From Bacteroidaceae bacterium (lineage in GTDB: Bacteria > Bacteroidota > Bacteroidia > Bacteroidales > Muribaculaceae), in contig JAETNO010000005.1 of the NCBI GenBank assembly GCA_021768245.1, positions 62,001-126,000 on the forward strand: a stretch of DNA of 64,000 nucleotides, read 5' to 3'. The position numbers and the translations under genes were made by a program. Within the stretch, counting starts at the first letter, position 1. The number at the start of each line of letters is the position of its first letter. Below, one piece after another: positions 26,245 to 35,435 of the stretch. The notes beneath the pieces were generated by a model. The model ran no database searches, was not told where the DNA came from, and saw nothing but the letters and a program-made list of their open reading frames with translations.

Positions 26245-26273
26245 GTCTCTAAAATCTATATAACAACCTAATA

Positions 26274-26320
26274 AACGATGGTCAAGCAAAATAAAATTTG
26301 TTTGGCCATCGTTGTTTTTA
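26274..26320 (+). terminator. Duplicated terminator at the island right end
   Basis: A 17-bp stem with two G-U pairs, AACGATGGTCAAGCAAA (26274-26290) and TTTGTTTGGCCATCGTT (26297-26313), followed by a T-rich run. It resembles the hairpin at 22343-22371, including the shared TTTGTTTGGCCAT. Confidence 0.75.
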
Positions 26321-26383
26321 GAAACAGAAATCAATATGGCTTCAGTTTCTAAAATATTAATTTAGCAATCTATTTTTTCCCTT

Positions 26384-26875
26384 ATGGCTGAGAACCTTTA
26401 TATAGCAGAAGGGGGCAAGGAGGAGCGATACGCGGCCCTTCTGCCTCAGATTGAGTCTTTGATAAGCAATGAGACTGACGAGATAGCCAATATGGCCAAT
26501 GTTGCCGCTGTAATTTCCGAAACCTTTGGCTTCCTTTGGACAGGATTCTACCGCGTTGTCGGCGACGAACTGGTGCTCGGCCCGTTTCAAGGCCCCTTGG
26601 CTTGCACACGCATAAAGAAGGGGCGTGGAGTATGTGGCACGGCTTGGAAGGAAGAACGGGTACTGGTCGTCCCCGACGTAGAGCAATTTCCCGGCCACAT
26701 CGCATGCAGCAGCCTGTCACGTTCAGAAATCGTAGTCCCTCTCATAAAAGACTCGAAGATAGTCGGCGTGCTCGATATCGACAGCGAACAACTCAACATC
26801 TTCGACGAAACTGATGCTCTCTACCTCACCCGCATAGCCCGCCTCCTCACCGGCATCACTCATATTGGACAATGA
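26384..26875 (+). CDS. msrC: Free methionine-(R)-sulfoxide reductase (GAF domain)
   Basis: A 163-aa cytosolic enzyme that reduces free methionine-R-sulfoxide. The whole protein is one GAF domain. The three conserved cysteines are Cys74 (GPLACTRI), Cys84 (GRGVCGTAW) and Cys108 (GHIACSSLSRSEIVVP), with the spacing of the E. coli enzyme (10 and 24 residues). WTGFYR and VGVLDIDSE are also typical. It is a single gene right after the accessory island and convergent with the CPBP gene. The symbol follows E. coli usage. Confidence 0.9.
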   Translation: MAENLYIAEGGKEERYAALLPQIESLISNETDEIANMANVAAVISETFGFLWTGFYRVVGDELVLGPFQGPLACTRIKKGRGVCGTAWKEERVLVVPDVEQFPGHIACSSLSRSEIVVPLIKDSKIVGVLDIDSEQLNIFDETDALYLTRIARLLTGITHIGQ

Positions 26876-26942
26876 TATGGAAACGGGCGATAACATGCTG
26901 CTAAAATATGTTATCACCCGTTATGACAAAAAATCGAAAGGG

Positions 26943-27716
26943 CTACAATTGCCAGACCGGATATTGAAAAATCGTAGTATCGTTTCGTTTTTTATACCAT
27001 ACTGTAATGGCTATTGCCAAAAGTATGCTAATCACACGCATTATGTTTGAAATCAAACCACCTACGGCTACTTCTGTACCTTCCATTGTGAATATAACCC
27101 ACGCCCCGTTCATTAAAATATGCAGCCCGACAGGAACCCATAAATTGTAATTCCACTCGACATACATCCAACTGAAATAAACCGCACCTAAAAAGGTCAC
27201 GCCAAAAGCGGCGAGCGAAGAAATGGCATCATGCCCTTGATAAAGATGTAAAGAACCAAACACAATAGCGGGCAATATGACAGCCCAAAAGAAGCCGGTC
27301 TTTGCATAACGGAAAAGCAATCCAAACATAAATGCCCTAAACATAAATTCTTCCACAAATCCGGGTAAAATACTTTTTCTTAAAATCAATGAAAGAGTAG
27401 TATCTGCATTTAACGAGCCGAGAATTAGAAAAACAATGTAGATAGGAAATACAGATATAGAAGCGATACCGAATCCTTTAGCAATATTACCGTTCATGCC
27501 AAGAAATGAGAATATTTCCTTTGGCTTTATTAAAACGGAGGCAAGCATGAATCCCGCAAGGACAACGATTAGATCCCTGACGAATTTATTGAGTAGAGGA
27601 GATTGCCAATCCAATAATGCAGTCACTCTCCATACGTTATCCCAAACTATATATAGTAGCAGACTTGCCACAATGGAACATAGTAATCTTGCAGTTTTTG
27701 AAGACAGCGTAATCAT
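26943..27716 (-). CDS. CPBP-family intramembrane metalloprotease
   Basis: A 257-aa inner-membrane protein with about seven or eight hydrophobic segments. The CPBP (Abi/CAAX protease) motifs are in order: Glu122-Glu123-x3-Arg127 in FVEEFMFRAF, His157 in FGSLHLYQG, and His199 with Asn203 in VGLHILMNGAW. Members cleave within membranes; roles include bacteriocin self-protection and processing of peptides, but the substrate here is unknown. It is a single gene, with a TATCTTTG -7 box at 27777-27784 facing it. Confidence 0.85.
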   Translation of the reverse strand: MITLSSKTARLLCSIVASLLLYIVWDNVWRVTALLDWQSPLLNKFVRDLIVVLAGFMLASVLIKPKEIFSFLGMNGNIAKGFGIASISVFPIYIVFLILGSLNADTTLSLILRKSILPGFVEEFMFRAFMFGLLFRYAKTGFFWAVILPAIVFGSLHLYQGHDAISSLAAFGVTFLGAVYFSWMYVEWNYNLWVPVGLHILMNGAWVIFTMEGTEVAVGGLISNIMRVISILLAIAITVWYKKRNDTTIFQYPVWQL

Positions 27717-27776
27717 TGTTTTACAATTTTGAAACCAGGTTGCTTTAAGAAACTATCGTGTTTTGTTTTATGGATG

Positions 27777-27784
27777 CAAAGATA
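27777..27784 (-). promoter_or_regulatory. -7 box of the CPBP gene
   Basis: Minus-strand TATCTTTG, 61 bp upstream of the ATG at 27716. Confidence 0.5.
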
Positions 27785-27811
27785 ATTCTTTTATCCGGAT
27801 TATGCTCAAAG

Positions 27812-27831
27812 GTTTGAACGTATGTTCAAAC
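27812..27831. promoter_or_regulatory. Palindrome GTTTGAAC-N4-GTTCAAAC, candidate operator
   Basis: A perfect 8-bp inverted repeat (27812-27819 and 27824-27831) 42 bp upstream of the esterase -7 box. Its TTTGAAC half, plus a following ATG and CAAAC, match the 20-bp repeats found before the PUL operon at 33620-33659. The HTCS at 29557-33540 could therefore bind both places. Confidence 0.55.
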
Positions 27832-27872
27832 TTATTAAACAAATAGGTAAACGGGAAACAGCTTGATTTGCG

Positions 27873-27880
27873 TATCTTTG
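27873..27880 (+). promoter_or_regulatory. -7 box of the first type-B carboxylesterase
   Basis: TATCTTTG, 28 bp before the ATG at 27909. No clear -33 box, as expected for an activator-dependent promoter. Confidence 0.55.
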
Positions 27881-27908
27881 CGGAGCATTAAACAAATCTA
27901 TTTTACCA

Positions 27909-29450
27909 ATGAAACGATTCCTGACACTTTTATCAGCGATGGCTGTCTCAGCCATCGGCATCAATGCCCAGATTCTGCGCACCACTTGCGAGCAGGGGGA
28001 GATTGAAGGCGAGCTCCACAACGGTTACGCCCTGTATAAGGCAATTCCTTATGCCGAGGCTCCGGTAGGCAATTTGAGATGGCACGCCCCTGTCAAAAAA
28101 GCCGCCTGGAAAGGCGTTTACAAGGCAGAGAAGTGGGGTGACCGTCCGATGCAGACCAATGACCCGAACCAGGGGGGCAACTCTCTTCCTATGAGCGAAG
28201 ACTGTCTCTACCTGAGCGTTTCCACCCCTGCCAAAGACAAGTCGGAGCGTCTGCCGGTCTTTGTGAATATCCACGGCGGCGGTTTCTTCACAGGTTCATA
28301 CAGCGGCACACAGGACAGTTTTGTTAAAGACGGCATAGTATATTGCAGCATCGCCTACCGTCTCGGGGCTTTCGGATTCATGGCTCATCCTGAAGCCGCC
28401 AAGGAGTCGGAGCGCGGCATTGCAGGCAATTACGGAATGATGGACCAGATTATGGCCCTGCAGTGGATTCACGACAATATCGCACAATTCGGTGGCGACC
28501 CTGGGAAGGTGACAATCTGCGGCGAGTCAGCCGGTGGAATATCGGTGAGCATCCTCTGTGCGTCGCCCCTCTGCAAGGGACTGTTCCAGCGAGCCATCTG
28601 CGAGAGCGGCGGCAACTTCCTGCCCATCCGTTATAGCGAGACCTCCGTATGCGGTTCCGCCCAGAATATGGCTTATGCCCAGAGCCTCGGACTCGGATTC
28701 CAGAAGATGCTCGGATGCAAGAATCTCAAGCAGATGCGCAAGCTTTCAGCCGAGGAGGTTCAGGCTAAGACAGAATACAACAAATACTGGCCCTTGGTGG
28801 ACGGATATGTGATTACCGGTGACACCTACGAGGCCTATCTCAAGGGTGACTACAACGACGTGGACCTCATGGTGGGATATAACTCCGACGAGGGAAGCCT
28901 CTTTGTGCACGGTGTCGGAATGGACGCTTACAACAAGATGATGGAAACCAACTTCCCCTACGACATCGAGGGATTCAAGAAGGCTTTCCCCGCCAAAAAC
29001 GACGCCGAGGCCCTTCAGGCACTGCGCGATGTGTTCCGCGACGTGGCTTTCGGCTGGCCTTCATGGGCATGGGCCTCTCTGCAGAGCCGCACAGGCAAGC
29101 GTCCGGTCTATTTCTACTATTTCGACCAGCTCTCAGAGAACACCATCATGCGCGGTACACGCGGTGCAACCCATGTGGCCGAGATGCCTTTCATCTACGG
29201 ATTTAATTTCGGTGGAAAGATGAGCGATGTCGACACCCATATGTCGCAGATTATGGAGCGCTACTGGATCAACTTCGTAAAAACCGGAAATCCCAACGCA
29301 GAAGCCCTCCCTTACTGGACAGTTTTCAAGCAGGACGCTCCTACCGTTATGCACATGAAGGAAGGATTCTACCTTGCGCCTGTACCCAACAAGACCCAGG
29401 CCGACTTCCTCGAAAGCTACTTTGCCAAGATGCGCAGGGAGTATAAGTAA
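27909..29450 (+). CDS. Secreted type-B carboxylesterase 1
   Basis: A 513-aa alpha/beta-hydrolase with signal peptide (MKRFLTLLSAMAVSAIGINAQ). The catalytic triad is visible: Ser207 in GESAGGIS, Glu328 in NSDEGSLF, His422 in GATHVAEMPF. The oxyanion region is VNIHGGGFFTGS. The family hydrolyses carboxylic esters, in PULs usually acetyl or phenolic groups on sugars. It lies just outside the HTCS gene, convergent with it, and is separated by strong terminators. The palindrome at 27812-27831 suggests it belongs to the same regulon as the paralogous esterase at 33763. Codon use is strongly C-ending, like the rest of that PUL. Confidence 0.88.
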   Translation: MKRFLTLLSAMAVSAIGINAQILRTTCEQGEIEGELHNGYALYKAIPYAEAPVGNLRWHAPVKKAAWKGVYKAEKWGDRPMQTNDPNQGGNSLPMSEDCLYLSVSTPAKDKSERLPVFVNIHGGGFFTGSYSGTQDSFVKDGIVYCSIAYRLGAFGFMAHPEAAKESERGIAGNYGMMDQIMALQWIHDNIAQFGGDPGKVTICGESAGGISVSILCASPLCKGLFQRAICESGGNFLPIRYSETSVCGSAQNMAYAQSLGLGFQKMLGCKNLKQMRKLSAEEVQAKTEYNKYWPLVDGYVITGDTYEAYLKGDYNDVDLMVGYNSDEGSLFVHGVGMDAYNKMMETNFPYDIEGFKKAFPAKNDAEALQALRDVFRDVAFGWPSWAWASLQSRTGKRPVYFYYFDQLSENTIMRGTRGATHVAEMPFIYGFNFGGKMSDVDTHMSQIMERYWINFVKTGNPNAEALPYWTVFKQDAPTVMHMKEGFYLAPVPNKTQADFLESYFAKMRREYK

Positions 29451-29459
29451 TCCCCGTAA

Positions 29460-29545
29460 AGACACTCAAAAGTGTCTATTATAAGGTATTTTGGAATTTT
29501 GATACACTCTGACTGTTTGAAACCATGTCAGAGTGTATTTGTTTT
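29460..29545 (+). terminator. Double hairpin after carboxylesterase 1
   Basis: A small hairpin (AGACACT at 29460-29466, AGTGTCT at 29471-29477) is followed by a 12-bp stem, ATACACTCTGAC (29502-29513) and GTCAGAGTGTAT (29527-29538), and then a T run. Confidence 0.8.
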
Positions 29546-29556
29546 TAAACAATTTC

Positions 29557-32500
29557 TTAGATTTCAAATGAGCTTGGGTTAGTGCCGAACTGCTTTTTGA
29601 AACTTCGGGAGAAATGGCTCAGTGAGGAGAATCCCGTCATGTCGGAAATCTCCGAGAGAGTATATTTATGCTCCTTGATGAGCTCGGCGGCGCGGTTGAG
29701 CTTGTAGGTTTTGAAGAAAACCGAGGGCGGTTCGCCCGTAAGCCCCTTGACCTTGTAGTAGAACTTCGTGCGCGACATGTTCATCAGACGGGCAATCTCA
29801 TTGACATCTATCTCAGAATTTGCCAGTTCCTTCTCCATCAATCCATAGAGTTGATTGAGGAACACACTGTCCTGAGGCGACAACACATCCTTGTCAACAT
29901 CCTCGACTGTGGTCCCCGTGGTAATCATGCGCCGTGCACGCTCCCGGTTGCGCAGGAGCGACCTAATCTGCGACATAAGCACAGCCGGGTCGAAAGGCTT
30001 GGTGACATATGCGTCAGCCTCGGCTTCGAGACCTTCCACCTGGTTCTCAGGAGTAGCCTTCGCCGTAAGGAGAATGACAGGTATGTGGCTGAAACGCAAA
30101 TCCTGCTTGATTGTGCGGCACAGCTCATATCCGTCCATACCGGGCATCACCACGTCGCTTATAATCAGTGCGGGTATGTTTTCGTTGAGATATTCGAGCG
30201 CGCTTGCTGCGTCAAAGCGGGTCACTACCTTGTAGTTTCTAAGCAATAGGGAGCGTAGATATTCCGACACCTGGATATCGTCGTCGACCACGAGGACAAG
30301 AGGTTTTGAATCCACTTCGGAGGTCTCGATGCACTCGTCGTGACTGTCATTGCTCAGCGGATAGGCTTCGGGCTGGCTGGGAGCGCTTTTGTGAAGGTCG
30401 TCAGCGTAGACCGACGCATCGGCAGGAATAATCAATACGAATTCCGCCCCTTCAAACGATAGATTGTCAAGAGCATACAGTTTTCCGTGATGCAGCTTTG
30501 CCAAGGCCCGCGCATAGTACAGACCTATGCCGGTACCACAGTTATAGCATCCCTCCGGAGCTGTGCCGTCGAGCTGATAGTAGCGTTCGAATATTTTCTC
30601 AATCTTGTCAGACGGAATCCGCGAACCCGTGTTGCGGACATATACTTTCAGACAGCTGCCCAATTGTGGGTCGTCAAAAGTATCAAGCCCTACAGCAATC
30701 GAGCCTCCGCGCGGTGTGAATTTAAGCGCATTGGACAGCAGATTGTAGTAGATTTTCATTATTTTGTCGGCATCAGCGGTAGTGAAACAGTTATCTTCCA
30801 AACCGTTGAGGGCGAAGCTTATCTCCTTGCCGGCGGCATGGTTGGCGAAAGTCTCTGAAATCTGCCTCAGCAGATTGGCGATATCGATTCGCTCCACTTC
30901 CAGCGGCAGTGTGTCGTTTTCAATCTTGTTGAAGTCAAGAAGCTGGTTGACGAGGTTCAGCATACGTTTCACGTTGACGTCGGCTATGGAAAGCAGATGC
31001 TTATCTCCCGACGAAAGCCCCGAAGAGCCCAAAAGCTGTTTGATGGGGCCGGAAATCATGGTGAGAGGCGTACGGAACTCGTGGGAGATATTGGCGAAGA
31101 AGCGCATGTTCATGTCGTTGATATGACGCTCACGTTCCTTCTCCTGCCGGGCCTCACGCACTGCGAGACGCTCGGCGCGTATCTTCATAGAGGTCATCAC
31201 CAGTATACCCACTATTCCAGCTATTATAAGAAGATATAGACATATAGCCCACCATGAGAACCACCATGGCGGAGACACAATGACTTTGAGACTTATCTCC
31301 GATTCCGGGTCGTCGACTATTTCCACATGGAATATGTATTTTCCGGGTGGAACGTTTGCATAGTAAGCTTCGTGGGAACCTGCGGCCTCCACCCACCCCT
31401 TGTCGATTCCTTCGAGCATATACCTATATGCCACTCTCGGATTCTCGCAGAAGTCGACTGCCACGAACGATATGCCGAAACTGTTGCTCTTGTGGTCGAG
31501 ATGCACTTCAGGTGCGAGTGACAGGTCTTTGTCGATTATTCCCTGTCCCGGACACACCGGCTTGTTGTGGACCGTAAGATTTTGGAACAGCAGGTTAGCC
31601 TTGATATGCTTGTTCAGATTGCGTGGATTGAATGAGCTTACGCCGTGGGTCCCGCCGAAATAAATATTGCCCGCAGTGTCTATTGCCGCCGAACGGTCAT
31701 AGAACTGGTTGCCGCCCATACCGTCCTTATCATAGAAATGTTCGAATGTGCCCTTGTCGGGATGATAATGGCTCAGTCCGTATAGCGTGCTTATCCACAA
31801 CGAACTGTCGGCATCCTCGCGAATCGCCGATATGTCGGCGCAGGCTGTTCCTGAAATAGCCATAAACGACGAGTCAGCAGGATTATACCTGAGAAGCCCG
31901 TTTATCACAGTCCCTATCCATATCATGCCGTTGGAATCACGGCATAAATCAGTGGGGATAAAACTTTTTGACTTCAGGACGCGGTTCATCCCCATGCTGT
32001 CCTCGGGAAGAGAGCTGATCTCCATCGTATTGATATCGATAAGCTTGATAGGTTTGTCGAAAGCCGCCACCATTATATGGCTGTCGTCATATGACATCAG
32101 TCCCGGTATGAAGCAGAATCCTGAGTCAAAAACCTGGAGGTGACTGAATTCCTTGTCGCCACGCCGCAGATAGTAGACATAAGGACTTCCCGAGCCAAGC
32201 CATATGGTCCCGTTGTAATCCTCACAGATTGACATTACGCCCCAGGCGGAAAAGCGTTGTTCGATGTTCAGTTTGCCTCCGGAATATCTTCCCTGGAGGA
32301 TTTCGCCGGAAGTAAGTGTAAGCCACACACGGTTGTCGGAGTCTATGAATATGTTTTTTATGGCTTCGTCGTAGATGTTCCTGACCTGTGAGAAATAAGA
32401 GAACGGCATATGGGATATTTTTCTCGTCCTGTCATCAAAAACATAGACTCCTCCGTGGCGTGTGGCCATCCATAGATTGTTGTCATGGTCTATGGCCGTA

Positions 32501-33540
32501 GAGACCACCGATTTTCCCGCGAGTGCATTGCTCACATACTTGTTGCGGTTGAAACGCTCAGTGTAGTGATAGTGCACGGCTATCCCCTGGTCATGTCCAC
32601 CGAACCACAGATTCTGTCGGGAGTCGGTGAACATTGTCTTGATTTTAAAGTCAGGCACATTGACCGGGAAGTCTTTTTCACCTTGAGCCGTGACATTGCC
32701 TTTCACTGCATCGTAATAGAACATTCCATCCCCCGAACTCTGTATCAGCACCCCGTCGGCATAGGGGTGCACGAATTCTATGTTCGAATTCGACAGCACC
32801 GGATGGCCGGCTATAGGGGAAGGAAGGGAGACGAACCGTCGCGTATGTGTGTCGAATATCTTCAGCATGGACCCCGTGAGCCATAATTCATTCCCATCAA
32901 TCAGAAACGAATTCAGCACGAATCCGCCTGTGGCCACGGAGTCAGCCAACTGACGTGTCTCCATGTCATACCGACGCAATGAATTCTCGCCCACTATCCA
33001 TATCTCGTCCCTGTCATTGACATGTGCCCTTATGCTGTACATCGACCCAGGACAGGCCTGCTTCGCCAGCACTTCCACCCTGTTACTTTTCGGGAAATAG
33101 GCCAACAAACCTCTTGTGCTTACCGCAATGATGGAGGAATCGGCCATTTCAGCCAGATTAGTCACCATATACTTATCTCCGAGGGGCACCGTAAAGAAAT
33201 CATCCTTCTCTGTAAGCCGGCTTATGCCTTCCACTGTGGCCACGTAAATATCCCCTCCTTTCGTCACGAGGATGTCGCGCACCTGGTTGTTGGGAAGCGA
33301 GAGCGAATCGCCCCCTTCGAAGTACTGATAGAATTCCCTGGAGTTATAGCGGTTTAGGCCTCTGAATGTCCCAATCCAGATCTGGCCTGTAGAATCCTCG
33401 GCTATATCATAGACAAACTGATTGGAAAGATTATCGCTTCTTACCGGAGGTGTCTGCGCCGTATTCCGGTCGGAATCGCGCAAGCATCCGCAAAGCATGA
33501 GGAAGCATAAGGCGCTTATGAACGGGACGTGAAAATTCAT
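29557..33540 (-). CDS. Hybrid two-component system regulator (HTCS) of the PUL
   Basis: A 1327-aa inner-membrane sensor-regulator. The N-terminus has a signal or lipobox-like segment (FLMLCGC). Residues about 40-690 are beta-propeller repeats (for example GQIWIGTFRGLNRY, MIWIGTVINGLLRY). A Y_Y_Y domain (about 690-770) follows, then a membrane helix (ICLYLLIIAGIVGILVM). Next come HisKA with His820 (HEFRTPLTMISGP), HATPase, a receiver with Asp1129 (DVVMPGMDGYEL) and a C-terminal AraC-type DNA-binding domain (ending GFSSLSHFSRSFKKQFGTNP). Such proteins bind a sugar in the periplasm and activate the neighbouring PUL. It is divergent from the carboxylesterase-susC operon. Confidence 0.95.
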   Translation of the reverse strand: MNFHVPFISALCFLMLCGCLRDSDRNTAQTPPVRSDNLSNQFVYDIAEDSTGQIWIGTFRGLNRYNSREFYQYFEGGDSLSLPNNQVRDILVTKGGDIYVATVEGISRLTEKDDFFTVPLGDKYMVTNLAEMADSSIIAVSTRGLLAYFPKSNRVEVLAKQACPGSMYSIRAHVNDRDEIWIVGENSLRRYDMETRQLADSVATGGFVLNSFLIDGNELWLTGSMLKIFDTHTRRFVSLPSPIAGHPVLSNSNIEFVHPYADGVLIQSSGDGMFYYDAVKGNVTAQGEKDFPVNVPDFKIKTMFTDSRQNLWFGGHDQGIAVHYHYTERFNRNKYVSNALAGKSVVSTAIDHDNNLWMATRHGGVYVFDDRTRKISHMPFSYFSQVRNIYDEAIKNIFIDSDNRVWLTLTSGEILQGRYSGGKLNIEQRFSAWGVMSICEDYNGTIWLGSGSPYVYYLRRGDKEFSHLQVFDSGFCFIPGLMSYDDSHIMVAAFDKPIKLIDINTMEISSLPEDSMGMNRVLKSKSFIPTDLCRDSNGMIWIGTVINGLLRYNPADSSFMAISGTACADISAIREDADSSLWISTLYGLSHYHPDKGTFEHFYDKDGMGGNQFYDRSAAIDTAGNIYFGGTHGVSSFNPRNLNKHIKANLLFQNLTVHNKPVCPGQGIIDKDLSLAPEVHLDHKSNSFGISFVAVDFCENPRVAYRYMLEGIDKGWVEAAGSHEAYYANVPPGKYIFHVEIVDDPESEISLKVIVSPPWWFSWWAICLYLLIIAGIVGILVMTSMKIRAERLAVREARQEKERERHINDMNMRFFANISHEFRTPLTMISGPIKQLLGSSGLSSGDKHLLSIADVNVKRMLNLVNQLLDFNKIENDTLPLEVERIDIANLLRQISETFANHAAGKEISFALNGLEDNCFTTADADKIMKIYYNLLSNALKFTPRGGSIAVGLDTFDDPQLGSCLKVYVRNTGSRIPSDKIEKIFERYYQLDGTAPEGCYNCGTGIGLYYARALAKLHHGKLYALDNLSFEGAEFVLIIPADASVYADDLHKSAPSQPEAYPLSNDSHDECIETSEVDSKPLVLVVDDDIQVSEYLRSLLLRNYKVVTRFDAASALEYLNENIPALIISDVVMPGMDGYELCRTIKQDLRFSHIPVILLTAKATPENQVEGLEAEADAYVTKPFDPAVLMSQIRSLLRNRERARRMITTGTTVEDVDKDVLSPQDSVFLNQLYGLMEKELANSEIDVNEIARLMNMSRTKFYYKVKGLTGEPPSVFFKTYKLNRAAELIKEHKYTLSEISDMTGFSSLSHFSRSFKKQFGTNPSSFEI

Positions 33541-33563
33541 TGTGTGTGACTTGTTTTGCTATG

Positions 33564-33571
33564 CAAAATTA
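33564..33571 (-). promoter_or_regulatory. -7 box of the HTCS gene
   Basis: Minus-strand TAATTTTG, 23 bp upstream of the HTCS ATG. Confidence 0.5.
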
Positions 33572-33619
33572 TTCAAATTCCCCGTTTTCCGGCAATCTTC
33601 AAGGCGTGATTTTGAGCGG

Positions 33620-33659
33620 TTTGAACAAAGACGCAAACATTTGAACAAATATGCAAACA
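33620..33659. promoter_or_regulatory. Two tandem 20-bp direct repeats, candidate HTCS operator
   Basis: Unit 1 (33620-33639) and unit 2 (33640-33659) are contiguous and identical at 18 of 20 positions: TTTGAACAAA, three variable bases, then GCAAACA. They lie in the 222-bp gap between the divergent HTCS and esterase genes, about 60 bp upstream of the esterase -7 box. AraC-type domains typically bind direct repeats of this size. Confidence 0.75.
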
Positions 33660-33720
33660 CCGATGATTGCATTGGCAAAAGATTTGAAAAAGTTGACAAG
33701 CCTCTGTGGATATCCGGTTT

Positions 33721-33728
33721 TAATTTTG
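33721..33728 (+). promoter_or_regulatory. -7 box of the PUL operon
   Basis: TAATTTTG, 34 bp before the ATG at 33763. The -33 position lacks TTTG, consistent with a promoter that needs the HTCS. Confidence 0.55.
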
Positions 33729-33762
33729 CATTGTCGAAATCATAAACCATCAAATCAAATCC

Positions 33763-35391
33763 ATGAAAAAACAAATTTTAAGCCTTTTTATTCTGGCGGC
33801 TGCCATGTGGGCCGGAGCCGCAGAACCGAGGTCCGAGATTTCCACCTCTGATGCCCATGCCACAGTAAAGCAGGGGGAAATTGCGGGATACTCTGAAAAC
33901 GGTATTTATATCTACAAAGGGATTCCTTATGCCAAGGCTGAGAGATTCATGCCTCCTAAGGCAGCCGATGCGTGGCAGGGCGTACGAAGCTGCCGCAACT
34001 ACGGTCCAACCTGTCCCCAGGACAAGCGTCAGGGATGGCAGAACGACGAGATAGCATTCGCTTTTAACTGGGACGACGGTTATCCGGGCGAGGATTGCCT
34101 TCGTGCAAATGTGTGGACTCCCGCCAAGACAGCCGACGGGAAGAAACGCCCGGTGATGGTGTGGCTCCACGGCGGAGGCTTTGCAGCCGGCAGCGGCCAG
34201 GAACTTCCCGGATATGACGGGGCCAACCTTGCCCGCAAGGGCGACGTAGTGGTCGTCACTCTCAACCACCGCCTAAACGTGCTCGGCTTCCTCGACCTTT
34301 CTGACTTCGGCCCCGGGTATGCATCGTCGGGCAACGCAGGACTCCTTGACCTCGTGGCAGCCCTTGAGTGGGTGCGCGACAATGCCGAAGCCTTTGGCGG
34401 AGACCCGTCCAACGTCACTATCTTCGGTCAGAGCGGTGGCGGAGGCAAAGTGTCGACCCTCTGCGCCACACCTGCGGCCAAAGGTCTTTTCCACAAGGCA
34501 ATCGTACAATCAGGCTCAATTCTGAGCACCATGACCTCCGAACAGTCGCGTCGCATAGGCCGCGAGGTCGTGAAGCAGCTCGGTCTTGAGAATGATGTGA
34601 AGAAACTTTCCACCATCCCCTACGAACAGCTCCTTGCAGCCGGTAGTGCCGCCGTGGCCACAGTGCGCAAGCAACTGGAATCCGAAGGTGGAATTGGCGG
34701 AGCCTTCATTTTCGGATGGGCGCCCACAGTCGACGGCGCGGTTCTTCCCCGCCAGCCCTTTGCCGACGGAGCTCCCGCGCAGAGCCGCGACATACCGATG
34801 CTCATAGGTTCCACCCGCTGCGAGTTCTCACCCACCACCTATGTGCCGATGCTGCGCAACGCCGACATGGCGATGGCCAAAAACTTCATGGCCCAGCGCT
34901 ACGGTCAGGAGGGAGCCGACAAGATTATCTCCGTATTCGGCAAGGCCTATCCCGACTACCAACCCAAAGACCTTATCGACTTCGACATTTCCTTCCGTCC
35001 ATCAGCCGTGCGCCAGGCCGACATAAAATCCGGGCAGGGTGGCGCGCCTGTCTATATGTACCTTTTCACATGGGAATCGCCCGTACTTGACGGTTCGCTC
35101 CGCAGCACACACTGCATGGAGATACCTTTCGTGTTCAACAACGCCAAGATTCACGCCTCAATGACCGGCGGTGGCGCGGAAGCCGACGCACTTGCCGACA
35201 GGATGTCAGACGCATGGCTATCGTTTGCCCGTACAGGCAACCCCAACGCATCCTCCCTGCCAGAATGGCCCGCTTACACAGCCGACAAACGTGCCACTAT
35301 GTTCTTTGATAATAAATGCTCCGTCGAGTATGGCCACGACCGCGAGCTTCTCGACACAGCTGCAAAGTATTCTAAGCCTAAAAGTTTCTAA
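33763..35391 (+). CDS. Secreted type-B carboxylesterase 2, first gene of the PUL operon
   Basis: 542 aa with a signal peptide (MKKQILSLFILAAAMWAGAA). Catalytic residues: Ser224 in FGQSGGGGK, Glu in STRCEFSP, His in STHCMEIPF. The nucleophile elbow reads GQSGGGG instead of the GESAGG of the paralogue at 27909, and the oxyanion stretch is VWLHGGGFAAGS. It hydrolyses esters, probably acyl or phenolic groups on a glycan or glycoside. It stands 44 bp before susC, so the whole set up to the second GH3 gene is probably co-expressed. Confidence 0.88.
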   Translation: MKKQILSLFILAAAMWAGAAEPRSEISTSDAHATVKQGEIAGYSENGIYIYKGIPYAKAERFMPPKAADAWQGVRSCRNYGPTCPQDKRQGWQNDEIAFAFNWDDGYPGEDCLRANVWTPAKTADGKKRPVMVWLHGGGFAAGSGQELPGYDGANLARKGDVVVVTLNHRLNVLGFLDLSDFGPGYASSGNAGLLDLVAALEWVRDNAEAFGGDPSNVTIFGQSGGGGKVSTLCATPAAKGLFHKAIVQSGSILSTMTSEQSRRIGREVVKQLGLENDVKKLSTIPYEQLLAAGSAAVATVRKQLESEGGIGGAFIFGWAPTVDGAVLPRQPFADGAPAQSRDIPMLIGSTRCEFSPTTYVPMLRNADMAMAKNFMAQRYGQEGADKIISVFGKAYPDYQPKDLIDFDISFRPSAVRQADIKSGQGGAPVYMYLFTWESPVLDGSLRSTHCMEIPFVFNNAKIHASMTGGGAEADALADRMSDAWLSFARTGNPNASSLPEWPAYTADKRATMFFDNKCSVEYGHDRELLDTAAKYSKPKSF

Positions 35392-35435
35392 CTGATTTTA
35401 ACCAACTATTTATTTATCAACCAATCAATACCAAT

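Larger units (their letters stand above)
26074..26383. other. Intergenic region with the island right end
   Basis: 310 bp without a gene. It holds the right 23-bp repeat (26222-26244) and a terminator hairpin (26274-26313). The remainder to the ATG at 26384 is AT-rich and shows no clear TAnnTTTG box. Confidence 0.5.

Noticed and set aside
22308..26383. CRISPR array, tRNA gene or complete transposon in or around the island
   Set aside because: No regularly spaced repeats, no cloverleaf-like sequence, and no transposase or integrase frame were found. The direct repeats are only two full copies and one partial copy.
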